From positions 2,914,001 through 2,978,000 of the forward strand of contig NC_089723.1 of the NCBI RefSeq assembly GCF_035083965.1: a stretch of DNA of 64,000 nucleotides. The letters are read 5' to 3'. Position numbers and translations under genes: made by a program. The notes beneath the pieces were generated by a model. The model worked only from the letters and a program-made list of their open reading frames with translations, did no database searches and was not told the DNA's origin. Numbering within the stretch: position 1 is the stretch's first letter; every line of letters begins with the position of its first letter. This DNA is from Branchiostoma lanceolatum. Its lineage: Eukaryota; Chordata; Leptocardii; Amphioxiformes; Branchiostomatidae. Shown piece by piece: positions 52,681 to 63,585 of this stretch.

Positions 52681-55600
52681 ATGGCTTGCAGGGCGGTGGT
52701 TCTCCTGGTTGGGACGCTTCTTGGCGTTACCTGTTCTGTCTCCGCGCAAGAGAGGAACTCTACAGGTAAGCTTCTTGTGTTATTGGGTGAATGGAGACCT
52801 TCATTCCTTCGCCAAGACGGTTATGTTTTCGGGTGCCTTACTGTTTGTGTGAACACGAGAATGCGGGGTTTTCTCTGATACACAGACGAACGCTACAAGT
52901 CGGTTTCTTGTCATATTTGGTGTATGAAGACCTTCCTTACCTTCGCAAAGATGGTGTTATGTTTTCGGGTGCGTGTGTCGGTACGCCTGTATGTCTGTGA
53001 ACATAAGATTGCGGGGTGGGTTGTCTCCGAGCAATAGACAAACGTTACAGGTAGTCTTCTTGTGTTTTTATAGAACAAAGACCTTTATTGCACCCTTTGC
53101 CAACTGGGCTGTTAACGTAATACAGGCCACAATCGGCGAAGACCTGTTTTCCAACCAAACAAGTGGGTCGTGTGGTGGATTCGTCAATATAAACTTTTCA
53201 ATAAACATATGAACATTTCCGTTACGATTGCAGTAATCTAGTTCATGAAGTATGAATTCGGTTTATGTCGTCGCCAGAACGTTTGGTTGTAATTAGCTTT
53301 TGAATGCAGTATTGTAAGGAAGTCCTAGAAGGCCTACTAAATGTATCTAGTAGGCATCTTCACTGAACCTGAACCGCCAGTGTGGCATGTGATTAGAATA
53401 CAAGACTTGCATTAAAAACGATCTATCAAAAATGGCAGCTGGTAGGGGTGGTCCAGGTGGCATTGGGTGTTTACTGTGCAATTTTGCAGCATTTATGAGT
53501 AGAGTAGAGTAGAGTAGAGTAGAGTAGAGTAGAGTAGAGTAGAGTAGAGTAGAGTAGAGTAGAGTAGAGTAGAGTAGAGTAGAGTAGAGTAGAGTAGAGT
53601 AGAATTTTATGCAGTGGCATCATTTCCGTACGCGCTTGTCGAAAATACTGGCGCAAAGTAAATTTATGTACCGTTATCACTATCTTTACGTCCCATGTGA
53701 CACGATGTACCGTGATGTTACACAAACCGCAAATATATTGTGTGTACGTCACACTTATAACTGTTAGTGTATCACATGAGACTATTTTCTGGCTGGTTGG
53801 GAGTTCGCACAGCTGGGAAGATGTAAAATTCCTCTAAAACGTGCAGGGAGGGGCGAGCCAGCGCCATGATTAAGGTCAACTGTTTCCTGGGAACAGCACG
53901 ATAATCGAGACTTGTAGTCAGACCACAGGATCGTAATCAAGCTTCCTATCTTAATACATGGTAATCATGTATGAAATAGGCTGTCAAAAGTCACTTACCT
54001 GAGTTTTAGTCCATGAAAAACATGCATGCATTGGCAGGGCTGTCAGGCCTCTAAAGTTTTAATCTTGAGCATAATTCTAACTTTCTTATCGGCACAACCC
54101 CTAGCGGGGTTATTTGGGGGTATCCATGATGATGATGATGAATCCGGCCATGTTTACAAAAATTGACCTTTGACCCCCTTCTCTACCTGATAATCACACA
54201 AAAACAGCAATCTTTGCAGGCCTACAGACACCACAAACATGAATGAAAGTCTGATTTTCAAACTTAATAAGAAGGTAGAAACCCTTACCTGAAACATATC
54301 CAGCTCCAAAATACCAACATATCCTGGGAAAAAGCCCCTTTACAGCTACTTTTACCAAAGGTACCAAACCTATTTCCATAGCCTGCGCGGATTACTGGCG
54401 TGTGTCCGTCACTTGGACCCACTCGGGCTGTTATCCATGGCTCTGGGAACTGAACCTTGGCGAAATGTAATCAGGTCAAATTAATTGCGAAGAGCTAAAT
54501 GTAACAGCTACAACAATCCGAGGCATTTACGTGCGCATTAGTTCATAATGGTGACTCAGACTTCAATATCATATATAGGATGATCTCTTGTTTTTACCCG
54601 TTTGTTTTGCAGGTGACATCAGCTCCAGAACTGTCATTGTCGGCGCCATCGAGGTAAAGTTTTCCTTTATTTTAAGTTTGCTGTTATACAGCATTTGTAA
54701 CATATCCGGCCCATACCATACTTTTTAAAAGTTTCCCTCTCATGTCTTTCATTGTATGGAATGACTGAAACCTTATCTGCAGCGTCCACTTGCAAACATA
54801 CCTACTAATTATAATGCAGCATCAGCATCGGCAGGTGTTCAAGACTTTCTTGAGAAGGTTTCGGTGGCACCGGTTCTTTTTTAATGCGATCTTAAGGTAC
54901 CTGGTTGAATAATAAGAGCTGACGTGGCAAGCTATATAGCTAGGGCGCCTGTCTGCCTTGTCAGTCGAATACACGATCTTCGGTTACCATAGCTAAATCA
55001 CGCTCCTAGCGGCCGGCCCGATGGACACCGTCCCCTAGAGAGGGGAGGGGAGGGGGTGGGATGAAGTAAACCAAGCCAGGGAGAGAATGTGTAAACACAG
55101 GGTAGATCTTCAGTGACCTAAAAAACTATACGAAGGGAGATTGATCTCATATTGTGCCTATGATTAATCCCTTCAGTACCACGGGTTCCTGCATAGGAGG
55201 GAGGACGGCATGTTTATGCTTTAAAAGCGATCGCCAGTTCCATGAGTCACTATTGGATTCAGTATCTCATTACCTGGATGTCTGACCTTCATCAATATAC
55301 AACCGTGTATAAGTTTGATCTAATGTTTCCCCCTTCAGTACCATAATTTCCTTCAAAAGAGAGAAGATGGCACGTATGAGGGGTTCCACATGGACTTTCT
55401 GACGGAGCTGGAGAAAATGCTCGGAATCGATTTCGTCATCCAGGAGCCGGCAGACGGGAAGTACGGCTATCTGACGGAAGACGGGACTTGGGTCGGCATG
55501 GTCGGCGAGCTCGTCAGAGGGGTTTGTTTTGTTGTTTGTTTGTTTGTTTGTTTTATTACGCTAAGAGCAAGGCAATCATAAAGTACGGCGGTCTGACAAA

Positions 55601-56565
55601 GGATTGGACCTGGACATGGTCGGCGAGCTCGCCAGAGAGGTAAGGCAAATGTATAATAATAATGATAATGGTTTATTGGTCAGAAATTACCCGTGCAATG
55701 GCAGCCTTTCTAGTGCTGAATTGGTGCAGGGTTTTCAATCACATATTACACATACAGATACATATTTGCTGCACACTTTCACTTTGTGGAACTGGATGTC
55801 GCAAGGGTCTGGGCGGCTGCGATTCGGCGCCACCAGGTGACCCTAACCCTATCTAGACCGGGCTATTTTTAGACTTCTTGGACGGGGGGGGGGCTTTTCT
55901 ACCCCCCCCCCCGTCATAACTTCCGAACGATATGCTGTATCATCACCAAATTTCCAAGGAGTGTTCACGTAAAGTTTTATAATTCCTGTAATTGTGGTGT
56001 CGTTATGACGTAATATGACGTAATTATGACGTCATCGATGTGATTCTAATGCCTAAATAGGGAATTCCCATAATATCTATACGTATTAGACAAAATAGTG
56101 CGTATTATTGATTTAAAGGTATGCCAAGACATTTGACGTCAGTGGTGACAAAGTTGACGTCAGTGGTTTCGAACCCAGGACCTCTCGGTTCTAGGCGAAA
56201 CACCCTACCGATTGCGCCACACGATTCCTAAAGTATACAACCGCACCATTTCCCCTGGTTGGAGACTGTTGTTAGCCGGTGAACAATACATATCGGTCAT
56301 TGATCATGAAATAAGTAAAATATCATTGATCGATCATCGGAAGACTCTGGAGATCATCGGAAGACAATTGGGAGAAGATTAATGAGAGGGAAAAGAGAAG
56401 TCACTAAGATCATTGGACGACCTTGAAATCATTGACAAATCATTGAAAGACCTGGAAGTTATCGAAAGACCGGTCGACCATTCAAAGAAAATGGAAGATC
56501 ATTCATTTTGATAAATCATTGAAAAGAGCAGAAAATCATTAGGAGATCACTGTACGATGTTGGAG

Positions 56566-56608
<43 letters not shown>

Positions 56609-59600
56609 GCATGTCATTGGGAGATCCTGAGAAGCGATGAGAGTATACTGAACCCTTAATAACAGAAGATCACAGAGAGATCTCACAGTGGTCTCGAACT
56701 CAACAGAGACAGTTGGCGTTATAAACTTCCTGGCACGTTTGACCAATTGCTGACGTCACGTATCCGTATAGACTCGTGTCAGTAAAATCACGTGTCTGCA
56801 ACTCTCGCGAGTTAACGTTCGGCAGTGATTGGTCATTATTGATCCTGAAGAAGGCGACAGTGGTCGTCGAAAATTTGATCCTTGAATACCTTAGTGTTGG
56901 AAGAAAATTTAGCACTATTTTATAACTGAGAGTTGTTGTGACGCTATTGCAGGAAATTGACATGGCTCTGGGTTTGACCATGGCCTCCATGAGGGAACGT
57001 GTCATCGACTTCAGCACCCCGTTGACGAACGAACGACTCGAAATGTTGATCAAGAAACCCGGAACACAGGTCAGTTATTAGCCTCCATAGCAGGCTCTAC
57101 CGGGCCTTTTTGGGGGCTTATAATACACTGTAATTTTTGCAGCCAGCCCGTAACCATCAGTCAGGCTATAACCATTCTGCCCGTACGGTTACGGGCTGGC
57201 TGCAAAAAGTGTATTATAAGTCCCTAAAAAGGCCTGGTAGAGCCTGCTATGGAGGCTATCAGTTATGAAGTTCATGGCTAAGATATACAAACAAAATATA
57301 GTTTTTAAAGGAAACCCAAGCAATACAAGGGTCCGAAAAAAATCGGATTTTGAAAGTAAAGTCATTTAGTCATCTTTATACATGATTAGTTCAAATAACA
57401 TTATCACAATATATAGCAATGTCCATGAATCGACCTTGTTGTGATGTGAGAACTCACTGAAAATCGTGGCCAGAGTTTTTGTAGGCTCGCAAAACTAAGG
57501 GTATCGTCGTACGGCACGATTTTGCGCAGTTTTAAAACCCTGAAAGTATGAAGTTATTACGCAAATGAGCTAAACATTTTTTTTGCCCTAATTATGGCTA
57601 ATACTGCTTTGGTTGCCTTTAACGACTATTGTGTGCTTTTGCACGCGACGACACAGCATACTGGGTAAGGTGAACACAGAAGGGTCATGCCTACGGATTT
57701 GCATATATATGTAACCCTGGCTAAATAAAACAGAAACAAACAAACGTTACATGTATATTATGTCATGATACATAATATATACACATTTTGATATATCTGG
57801 CAACCTCCAGGTATTCTGTCTAACAAACCAGCATGTTGTAGAATAATTACGTCATGAACCAAAATTGCTATCTATGGATAACAGTCTAAGCTATTAAAAA
57901 TTTATTCCAACTCATAGGGTTAACTGTGCGGTTTATCTATATGAATGAATTAATAAATAAATGAATGAATGAATATTATATCTATATGTATATTTCTTTG
58001 TCCTTTCGTGTATATGCTAAGCATGTATTCTTTTAATGTGAAATGTTTTATTTCTTTTCTTACCTAGAATAAAGAATAGATGAAAATGAACGGAAATTTT
58101 ATTTTTCAGCTCGTAAGGAGGGAATGGTGGTATGCCATCATGACCCTCCCCGTATGGTTGATGATCATGGCGTCATTCTTACTGGTCGGCATCGTCATGT
58201 TCGTCATCATTCGGGTCAGTCCGTACGAGAATCGGGCGTACTCGGCAGAAGTCGGCGAGGCGAGCCGACTGTCCACCTTCGGGCACAGCCTGTGGCTCTG
58301 CTTCAGCGCGATGAGCTGGCAGGGGGTGGACTACTCGCCCCGCTCCCTGTCCGGCCGCTTCCTCTACGTCTTCTGGTTCGGCTTCATCGTCTGGACGCTC
58401 ATCCTGTGCACGGGAGCAACCGTAGGGTTCCTCACCGAACAGGCGGCCGGTCCCCCCATGGTCCCCGTCCAGTCGTTCGGGGATCTGGCGGCAAGCGACG
58501 AGATCCGCCCAGCCTACTTTGCGGGTGGAGCAACCGAGGCCTATTTCAAGAACTCTCTCTTTCCGTCCTACCATCGAATTCATCAGAGGGCCATCTTGGT
58601 GAGGTCCGAAGACGAAGGGATACGGCTCGCCCGCGAGGGAGGAGTGGCCTTCATTGCAGAGTCGGCGTCGACCCTATTCTTCAGCAACCGGAAGCCGTGC
58701 GATCTGATGGCTATAAGCGACGACAGCCAGCTCACTGCAAGGCACCAGGCTGTCGGGCTGCAGGCGAACTCTCCGTACAGGGAGCTGATCAACAGCGCCA
58801 TCTTGCAGCTGAGGGAGAGAGGCAGGCTGTACCTTCTGTACAGGAAATGGATGATTGTAAGTATGACGGAACATAAATTCCTTTTGAGTATTTTTTTAGA
58901 ATTAGGAATTTCCACTGATTTCCGACCATATTAATCAGTACAAAACATTAGATACTTGCCAACTTGGCATACTCTCAAACACTGTCATGTCTTACATCTA
59001 CGTATCTATCATCAGCAATTAAGTTAAACGTTGATTACTATGAACCATATAATCGACAACGGTAAAGAAAAAGACGTAAAGACGTTATTGTGAACAAGGT
59101 TTATTTAAGCTCTTACTACGAAGAATTAAGTTCTTACTACGAAGAAGTGGCTGTTGTTGATACAGTAACGGTATGTTCGAAGATCAATGTAATATACGGT
59201 GCCTTTCTAAGTTGAAAGGCACTTTTGGAGGCAAGGGACAGGACTGCTTGGAGGATCCTCCTGGAAAGCAAGGGGCCAGTTTCTGGCCTGAACACGTAGG
59301 CAGGCTTAGTTGATGTTTGGTTTATTTAAGTCGATACAAAATTATCTGAAAATGAATTATCATATTTGCAGGATCGTGGGGAGTGCCCTCGGTCCGACAG
59401 TCCTCCCGCGCCCTCGGCCCACCACGCCCCTTCTAAGCCGCTGGACCACTGGGACATCATGCCCATCTTCATCGAACTCGTGGTGGCCGCCATCTTGGCG
59501 CTGTGCATCATGGGAATCGAAGTGAAATGGGACAAGCGCACGTCTAAGGTAATTTTTTGAGCTTTCGGGTATTTCAGTTGAAGGCAAGAACGTTTTCGTA

Positions 59601-60226
59601 AATTTTGAGTGGTTTTCACATAGTTTCGAACAGAGAAACAAAATAACAAAACAAGCTAATGTTATGAGTTTATTTCGATATAGTTTCAAACAAACAAACG
59701 AACAGACAGACAGACAGACAGACAGACGGACAGACAAACAAGCTAATTTTAATATGATTTGATGTCTCGGGCCCCTTCTTCATAATGTATTTTTCGCTAG
59801 TCAACATTGATGATAGTACTGGTAAAATGTTTTTACGCTGTGTTCATCATCCATCAAACTCATTGTATGTTTTTGATTTCTATGATGTTTAAATTTGAAA
59901 TAAAAAGGAATTGATGAACTTTAAGGAGATGTTGAATTGGAGATAACATCGTTTTCAAGCTGCCAAAATCTTTGAAGAGCCACTGACAAGGCACACCCCA
60001 AGATAAGCGCGTGTCAAAAAATGTAACGATCTTCCAACAATTTAAAGTATCTGGTTGGATATTAGAGCATGTAATCTGTATAAACAGTATGAGGTGGTAC
60101 CTCTCAATGTCTGACAAAACTGCACCCCTTTTCTTCGTGCCTTTCCTTCAGTCTCCACAGAAGAAGACCGGTGCAGCACCTTCGGGGAACTCAGCTGCGC
60201 AGCGTGATGACGACACAAACGTCTGA
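52681..60226 (+). CDS. Ionotropic glutamate receptor-like subunit, right copy
   Basis: Seven exons, phases consistent, 474 residues: 52681-52765 (ATG, signal peptide MACRAVVLLVGTLLGVTC), 54613-54653, 55339-55521, 56953-57069, 58110-58856, 59372-59548, 60152-60226 (TGA). Same architecture as the minus-strand copy: no amino-terminal domain, S1 with MRERVIDFS, M1, pore loop (SWQGVDYSPRSLSGR), M3, S2 with GGATEAYF, FIAES and KPCDL, GEC before M4, and C-terminal DTNV. Exon lengths equal those of the left copy except small in-frame differences in exons 1, 5 and 6. Donor of exon 3 is GTTTGT in both copies. The retained Arg, Thr and Glu predict binding of an amino-acid-type ligand; the altered M3 gate and pore Trp make ordinary cation gating uncertain. 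Relative to NMDA/AMPA types it is a small, divergent subunit of the kind expanded in lancelets (inference). Confidence 0.9.
53496..53602. repeat. (AGAGT)n pentanucleotide array
   Basis: About 21 copies of agagt in intron 1 of the right receptor copy. The minus-strand YSTLLYSTLL frame is its translation. Confidence 0.97.
53925..54385 (+). mobile_element. Dispersed repeat of about 0.4 kb, copy 2
   Basis: Close direct match to 34634-35040 but with an extra segment near 54055-54145 that includes a (GAT)n run. Absent from the corresponding intron of the left arm, so inserted after the segmental duplication. Confidence 0.8.
55169..55215 (+). pseudogene. Decayed partial exon 3 copy, right arm
   Basis: After cccttcag the sequence reads YHGFLHRREDGMF, matching the start of exon 3 (YHNFLQKREDGTYEG at 55339), then loses homology. 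It keeps an acceptor but has no donor. About 165 bases upstream of the functional exon. Confidence 0.75.
55580..55645 (+). pseudogene. Duplicate of exon 3 end and donor
   Basis: The sequence agtacggcggtctgac...gacatggtcggcgagctcg then ccagagaggtaag copies the last ~65 bases of exon 3 (55457-55524) with substitutions and a frameshift. It carries a better donor (GAG/GTAAGG) than the functional GGG/GTTTGT. Confidence 0.75.
55660..55850 (+). repeat. Dispersed repeat, SINE 3'-type segment
   Basis: Same family as 3930-4130 (tggtttattggtcag, cccgtgcaatggcagcc, tcgcaagggtctgggcggctg, ttcggcgccaccaggtgacc). Lies in intron 3 of the right receptor copy. Confidence 0.7.
56160..56226 (-). mobile_element. 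tRNA-derived SINE head
   Basis: Minus strand: CGTGTGGCGCAATCGGTAGG (A-box region) and GGGTTCGAAACC (B box). Resembles the head at 11868-11985. Truncated, so not a tRNA gene. Confidence 0.6.
56568..56604. repeat. (AT)n microsatellite
   Basis: About 37 bases of AT, within a stretch (56300-56660) rich in gaaagatcattgg-type irregular repeats. Confidence 0.9.
57079..57258. mobile_element. TAGCCTCC-ended MITE next to exon 4 donor
   Basis: 180 bp, ends TAGCCTCCATAGCAGGCTCT and its complement, with long pairing arms throughout. Flanked by the 8-bp direct repeat TCAGTTAT (57071-57078, 57259-57266). The left duplicate has the empty site gtcggttatgaggttcatgg at the same place. The insertion lies 9 bases after exon 4, inside its donor region. 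Confidence 0.92.
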
Positions 60227-60289
60227 GCGGGAGAATCCAATTGTTTTACCGCGACCTCTGAGCTCGTGGGGATGACAAAGCGTTCGACG

Positions 60290-60690
60290 CGTTGAAAGAA
60301 CCGCAGAGGGACGTGAGAAGCCTTTGAATTTTTGACAAGGATCCTTCCAAACTTACGAATGTAGGTTGACTGTCAGTATTTGGCGTTCAACGAACTCTGT
60401 CGACGGAGCTGTAAAAGGCTGTGAAGTCGGTAATCTTTTATGTTCTACTCGACTAGTTTGAGTGGGAAAATCCATGGTTCCTGGGTTCGGGTGGGTTACA
60501 AAACGTTAAAGGTGTTGAAAGAACCACAGAGAGACGTGTAGAAGCCTTTAAATTTTGCTCAAGGATCCTTCCAAACTTCCGAATGTAATGTGCATAGACT
60601 TAAATGTGGCGTTGAACGAACTCTATCGACGGAGCTGTAAAAGGCCTGCCGGCTGTGAAGTCGATGTCCTGTTCTGTTCTACTCGACTAT
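60290..60690. repeat. Tandem pair in 3' flank of receptor gene (right)
   Basis: Two units with aacgaactct..cgacggagctgtaaaagg, aaggatccttccaaactt and gttctactcgact, the mirror image of 37960-38290. Confidence 0.8.
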
Positions 60691-61294
60691 GAGTCGCCTG
60701 AAGCTGATACAGATCTAGAATCACCAGGACTGTGGGCCTGACGGTGACGTCATAATTGCAGGGTGATTGCGCTCACGTGATTATGACGTTTACATGTCCA
60801 TTATGATGGATTATTAGATAATAAAACATATACATTTGTATATCAGTCTAATGTGAGAATTGCTTGACTGTAGTTACATGTACAAATTCAAGCTTTCCTG
60901 ACAACCTCTAAGTTTAACGATCCAACATGGCGGACAATACTTACGTCATAATCACGTGAGCACAAACACTTTATCGTTAATCATGAAGCTGGAGCTCAAT
61001 TATCATACCAGTACACGAGCTATCGGCGGATTCGTAATGAGATTTATACATCGGTTCATGTGCGTAATGATGAAGCAGGTTGAATGATTATATGGCAATC
61101 GACCATGTGCTATTCACTATTTATAACAATATGTACCTCAGTGCTACATACGACATAACACAAACTACTGGCTAATATTTGAAATATGATTTTAATGATA
61201 TGAAATAAAAGTAACAATTCTAACATGAACGTGTTTTGACGAGCTTCGTCCTACATTGTAATTCATCACCAGACTTTTTGATCGACATTTAGTA

Positions 61295-61530
61295 AAGCCC
61301 CTGTCACACTTGTGCGTATATACAAGCCCGTATGAGTTGCTTATTAACATGTTTTTGGTCAAGATTGACGTTTCAGCCCAAGAAGTCATTTCCTTGGTTC
61401 GATAACTAGGCTGCACAACGGTGGGTCAACGCAGAAAACAACTTCTTCCCCGCAAACTTTCCTTAAACCTAAGAAATGTTAATGCGCAACTCATGCGCAC
61501 TTGAATATACGCACAAGTGTGACAGGGCCC
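61295..61530. mobile_element. GCCCTGTCACACTTG-ended MITE
   Basis: About 236 bp with ends gcccctgtcacacttgtgcg and gcacaagtgtgacagggc. The left arm has the empty site (tggttactctc in reverse near 37130-37145), so insertion followed duplication. The target duplication is at most 2-3 bases (TA/TTA), suggesting a PIF/Harbinger- or mariner-type element. Confidence 0.85.
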
Positions 61531-61765
61531 TTACTCTCAATATACCAAACCTCACCGTGATGGTAATAACCATACAACAACAGGCCAGGTAAGAGTTCAT
61601 AGTCCCTGCCAAGTCCAAAGTAGTAGAAAATCAAGTCAATCCAATTGTGGGGAAAGCGGATGTCTTATCCGGGTACATTTTAAAAGCTGGCAATCTGGTA
61701 TTCATCAATTTATGTCATTGCAATGTAAAGTAATAATTGTTAAAGGCAAAGGCAGTCAGTTCATA

Positions 61766-63370
61766 AAACTTAGCTTACTCTTCAGCAACATTTCCGGCCC
61801 CTCAGAATGCGGGAAATGGCGTTTCAGGGGGTCAAGATTTCATTTTTTTCGGGGAGCATGCCCCGGGCCCCCTAGTATTGTCGCGCCTTCGGCGCTCGTC
61901 ATCGTGATCATGACCATTTCGTCCCACCACGGAATTTCCTGTCGCCGCCTCTGAATGTAAAGGATTCGATGCGAACATGCGAAAGTGCATGGCGTACCAG
62001 GTCTCTTGCCACAAGAGCAGGGCGACTAGTGGCAACCAAGCGTCGTCTTCAGCTGCAGGGGTATCGCATGTTTTAAATCTGCTGAATTTACCGTTAAGCG
62101 TTTTCGGCCGTCCTGAATTTACCGTTAAGTGTTGTCGGCCGTCCCGAATTTACCGTTAAGCGTTGTCAGCCGGCCTGAATTTACCGTTAGGTGTTGTCAG
62201 GACCACCACCCCCCCTCCCCATGAAGACCCTCATACACGAAGATCCCCCATAACGCCCTCACGATTGTCATACTGCCGTGACATTTCTCATCGACGAATG
62301 TGACTGGGCGCTGTAGCAAGAAAAGTATTCAACGTTTGGCTTGGCGACATAAAGAAAACGGGGGAAAAACAGAAAGCCCAACCAAAACGCATTAAAAACA
62401 CGTCAAACAAGCTCCTAGGGGGCCCCAACCTACACCACTTCTTTATTACATCACAAGCTATCTGCCACCCAAAAATCAAGACCACAGCACGTCCAGGTCA
62501 AAAGATACAAAAATTGAAGTTCTGCTGCAGTACCAAGGTCGCATACCAGGGGGCCCAAAATCGACCTTGAATTTTGGCTTCACAACACCCGCCCACATAC
62601 CAAATATCATTGTAATCCATCAAGAGGTTCTTGAGTTATGCTGACTACAATAGTCCGGAAGCACACACACACACACACAGAGACAGACAGACAGACAGAC
62701 AGACACACAGACACGCCAAAAACAATATCTCCATTTTTCATTGAGATAACAAGCTGGAGACTAAACTCTGCTTGGGGAGTATAATGAGCTTGGTCTGAGG
62801 GTCCCTTCTATAGTGGCATTCATGATTCCAATACACGTACCTCGGGTCACACTGAAATTCATACCTATTTGTGAATGCCAACTTCTTGTAGTTTGTCACG
62901 TAGGGCGGACAAACGTCCAGCTGTATTCCCTGTCCAGATGGAATGTCTAGTTTAACCTTGAACTCAGTTTCAAGGACGTTCACAACACCGAGGAAGCTTG
63001 AAAAGCTATTTCGGGACACACGAGGCCGTGGGGATCATAGATTGAAGTTCTTGGCTAATCTCCAAGCAGATCTCCACGGTGCCAAAATCGTACAAGCTAG
63101 CCAGAGAAGCTCCAGTCAGCCAGACAAGCTGTCAGGCACCGTCCGGATTGCAAAAAAACCTCCTTCTGCCAGTTGGATACGGTCTTTGCAACCGTTGGGT
63201 CTGCTTAGAGACTTTAAGTGTTTGGCTTGGCTTTCGGTATAAGTCTGGGTCGGTCAGTGGATGCATGTAAGATCACTGATTAAGATCATTGAATTCTTTT
63301 AGTTGTCAATATTTCACCCTTAGCTCTAACGAAAAGATAAACGGAGACACTGCTCATAAAGGAGAGAAAG
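61766..63370. other. Intergenic repeats beyond right arm
   Basis: No gene seen. 62085-62230 holds four degenerate tandem units of gaatttaccgttaag, repeated at 63900-63990. A CA/GACA microsatellite lies at 62662-62712. A partial TACTCTCC-type element ends near 62781, and 63055-63110 is a decayed relative of the palindrome at 20921. Confidence 0.5.
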
Positions 63371-63585
63371 TAGCCTCTACCAGGCTCCAGAGGCGGCTGA
63401 AAAGTGTAGAAATTGGCCAAATAGACAGAAAAAAAACATGAAAGAGGGGTTTTAGTCTGCTATATATCCTATTGGGCCCTCCTTACGTAGCCGAATCCCT
63501 GAGCATACTGCATCCTATAGCTATTCACTGTATTTGGCCACTGTCTACAATTTTTCCAGCCATCCGCGGAGCCAGGTAGAGGCTA
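63371..63585. mobile_element. AGCCTCTACCAGG-ended MITE with target duplication
   Basis: Begins TAGCCTCTACCAGGCTCC and ends GGAGCCAGGTAGAGGCTA. Flanked by a direct repeat of 8-9 bases, (G)AGAGAAAG. Same family as 49068-49290. Confidence 0.85.

Larger units (their letters stand above)
51650..61765. repeat. Inverted segmental duplication, right arm
   Basis: Mirror image of 36935-49690 (see that entry). This arm lacks the LINE and the MITEs at 48746 and 49068, and has its own insertions: 51905-52100 dispersed repeat, 53925-54385 repeat, 57079-57258 MITE and 61295-61530 MITE. Confidence 0.92.

Noticed and set aside
58124-58876. 250-residue overlapping ORF in another frame of the receptor exon (and 134-residue antisense frame)
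   Set aside because: Shadow frames of a GC-rich exon with an unambiguous iGluR product in the main frame; similar shadows occur at 43884-44276.
61712-61954. 80-residue ORF at the right arm boundary
   Set aside because: Runs across the duplication edge into a dispersed repeat; the left arm has no equivalent frame.
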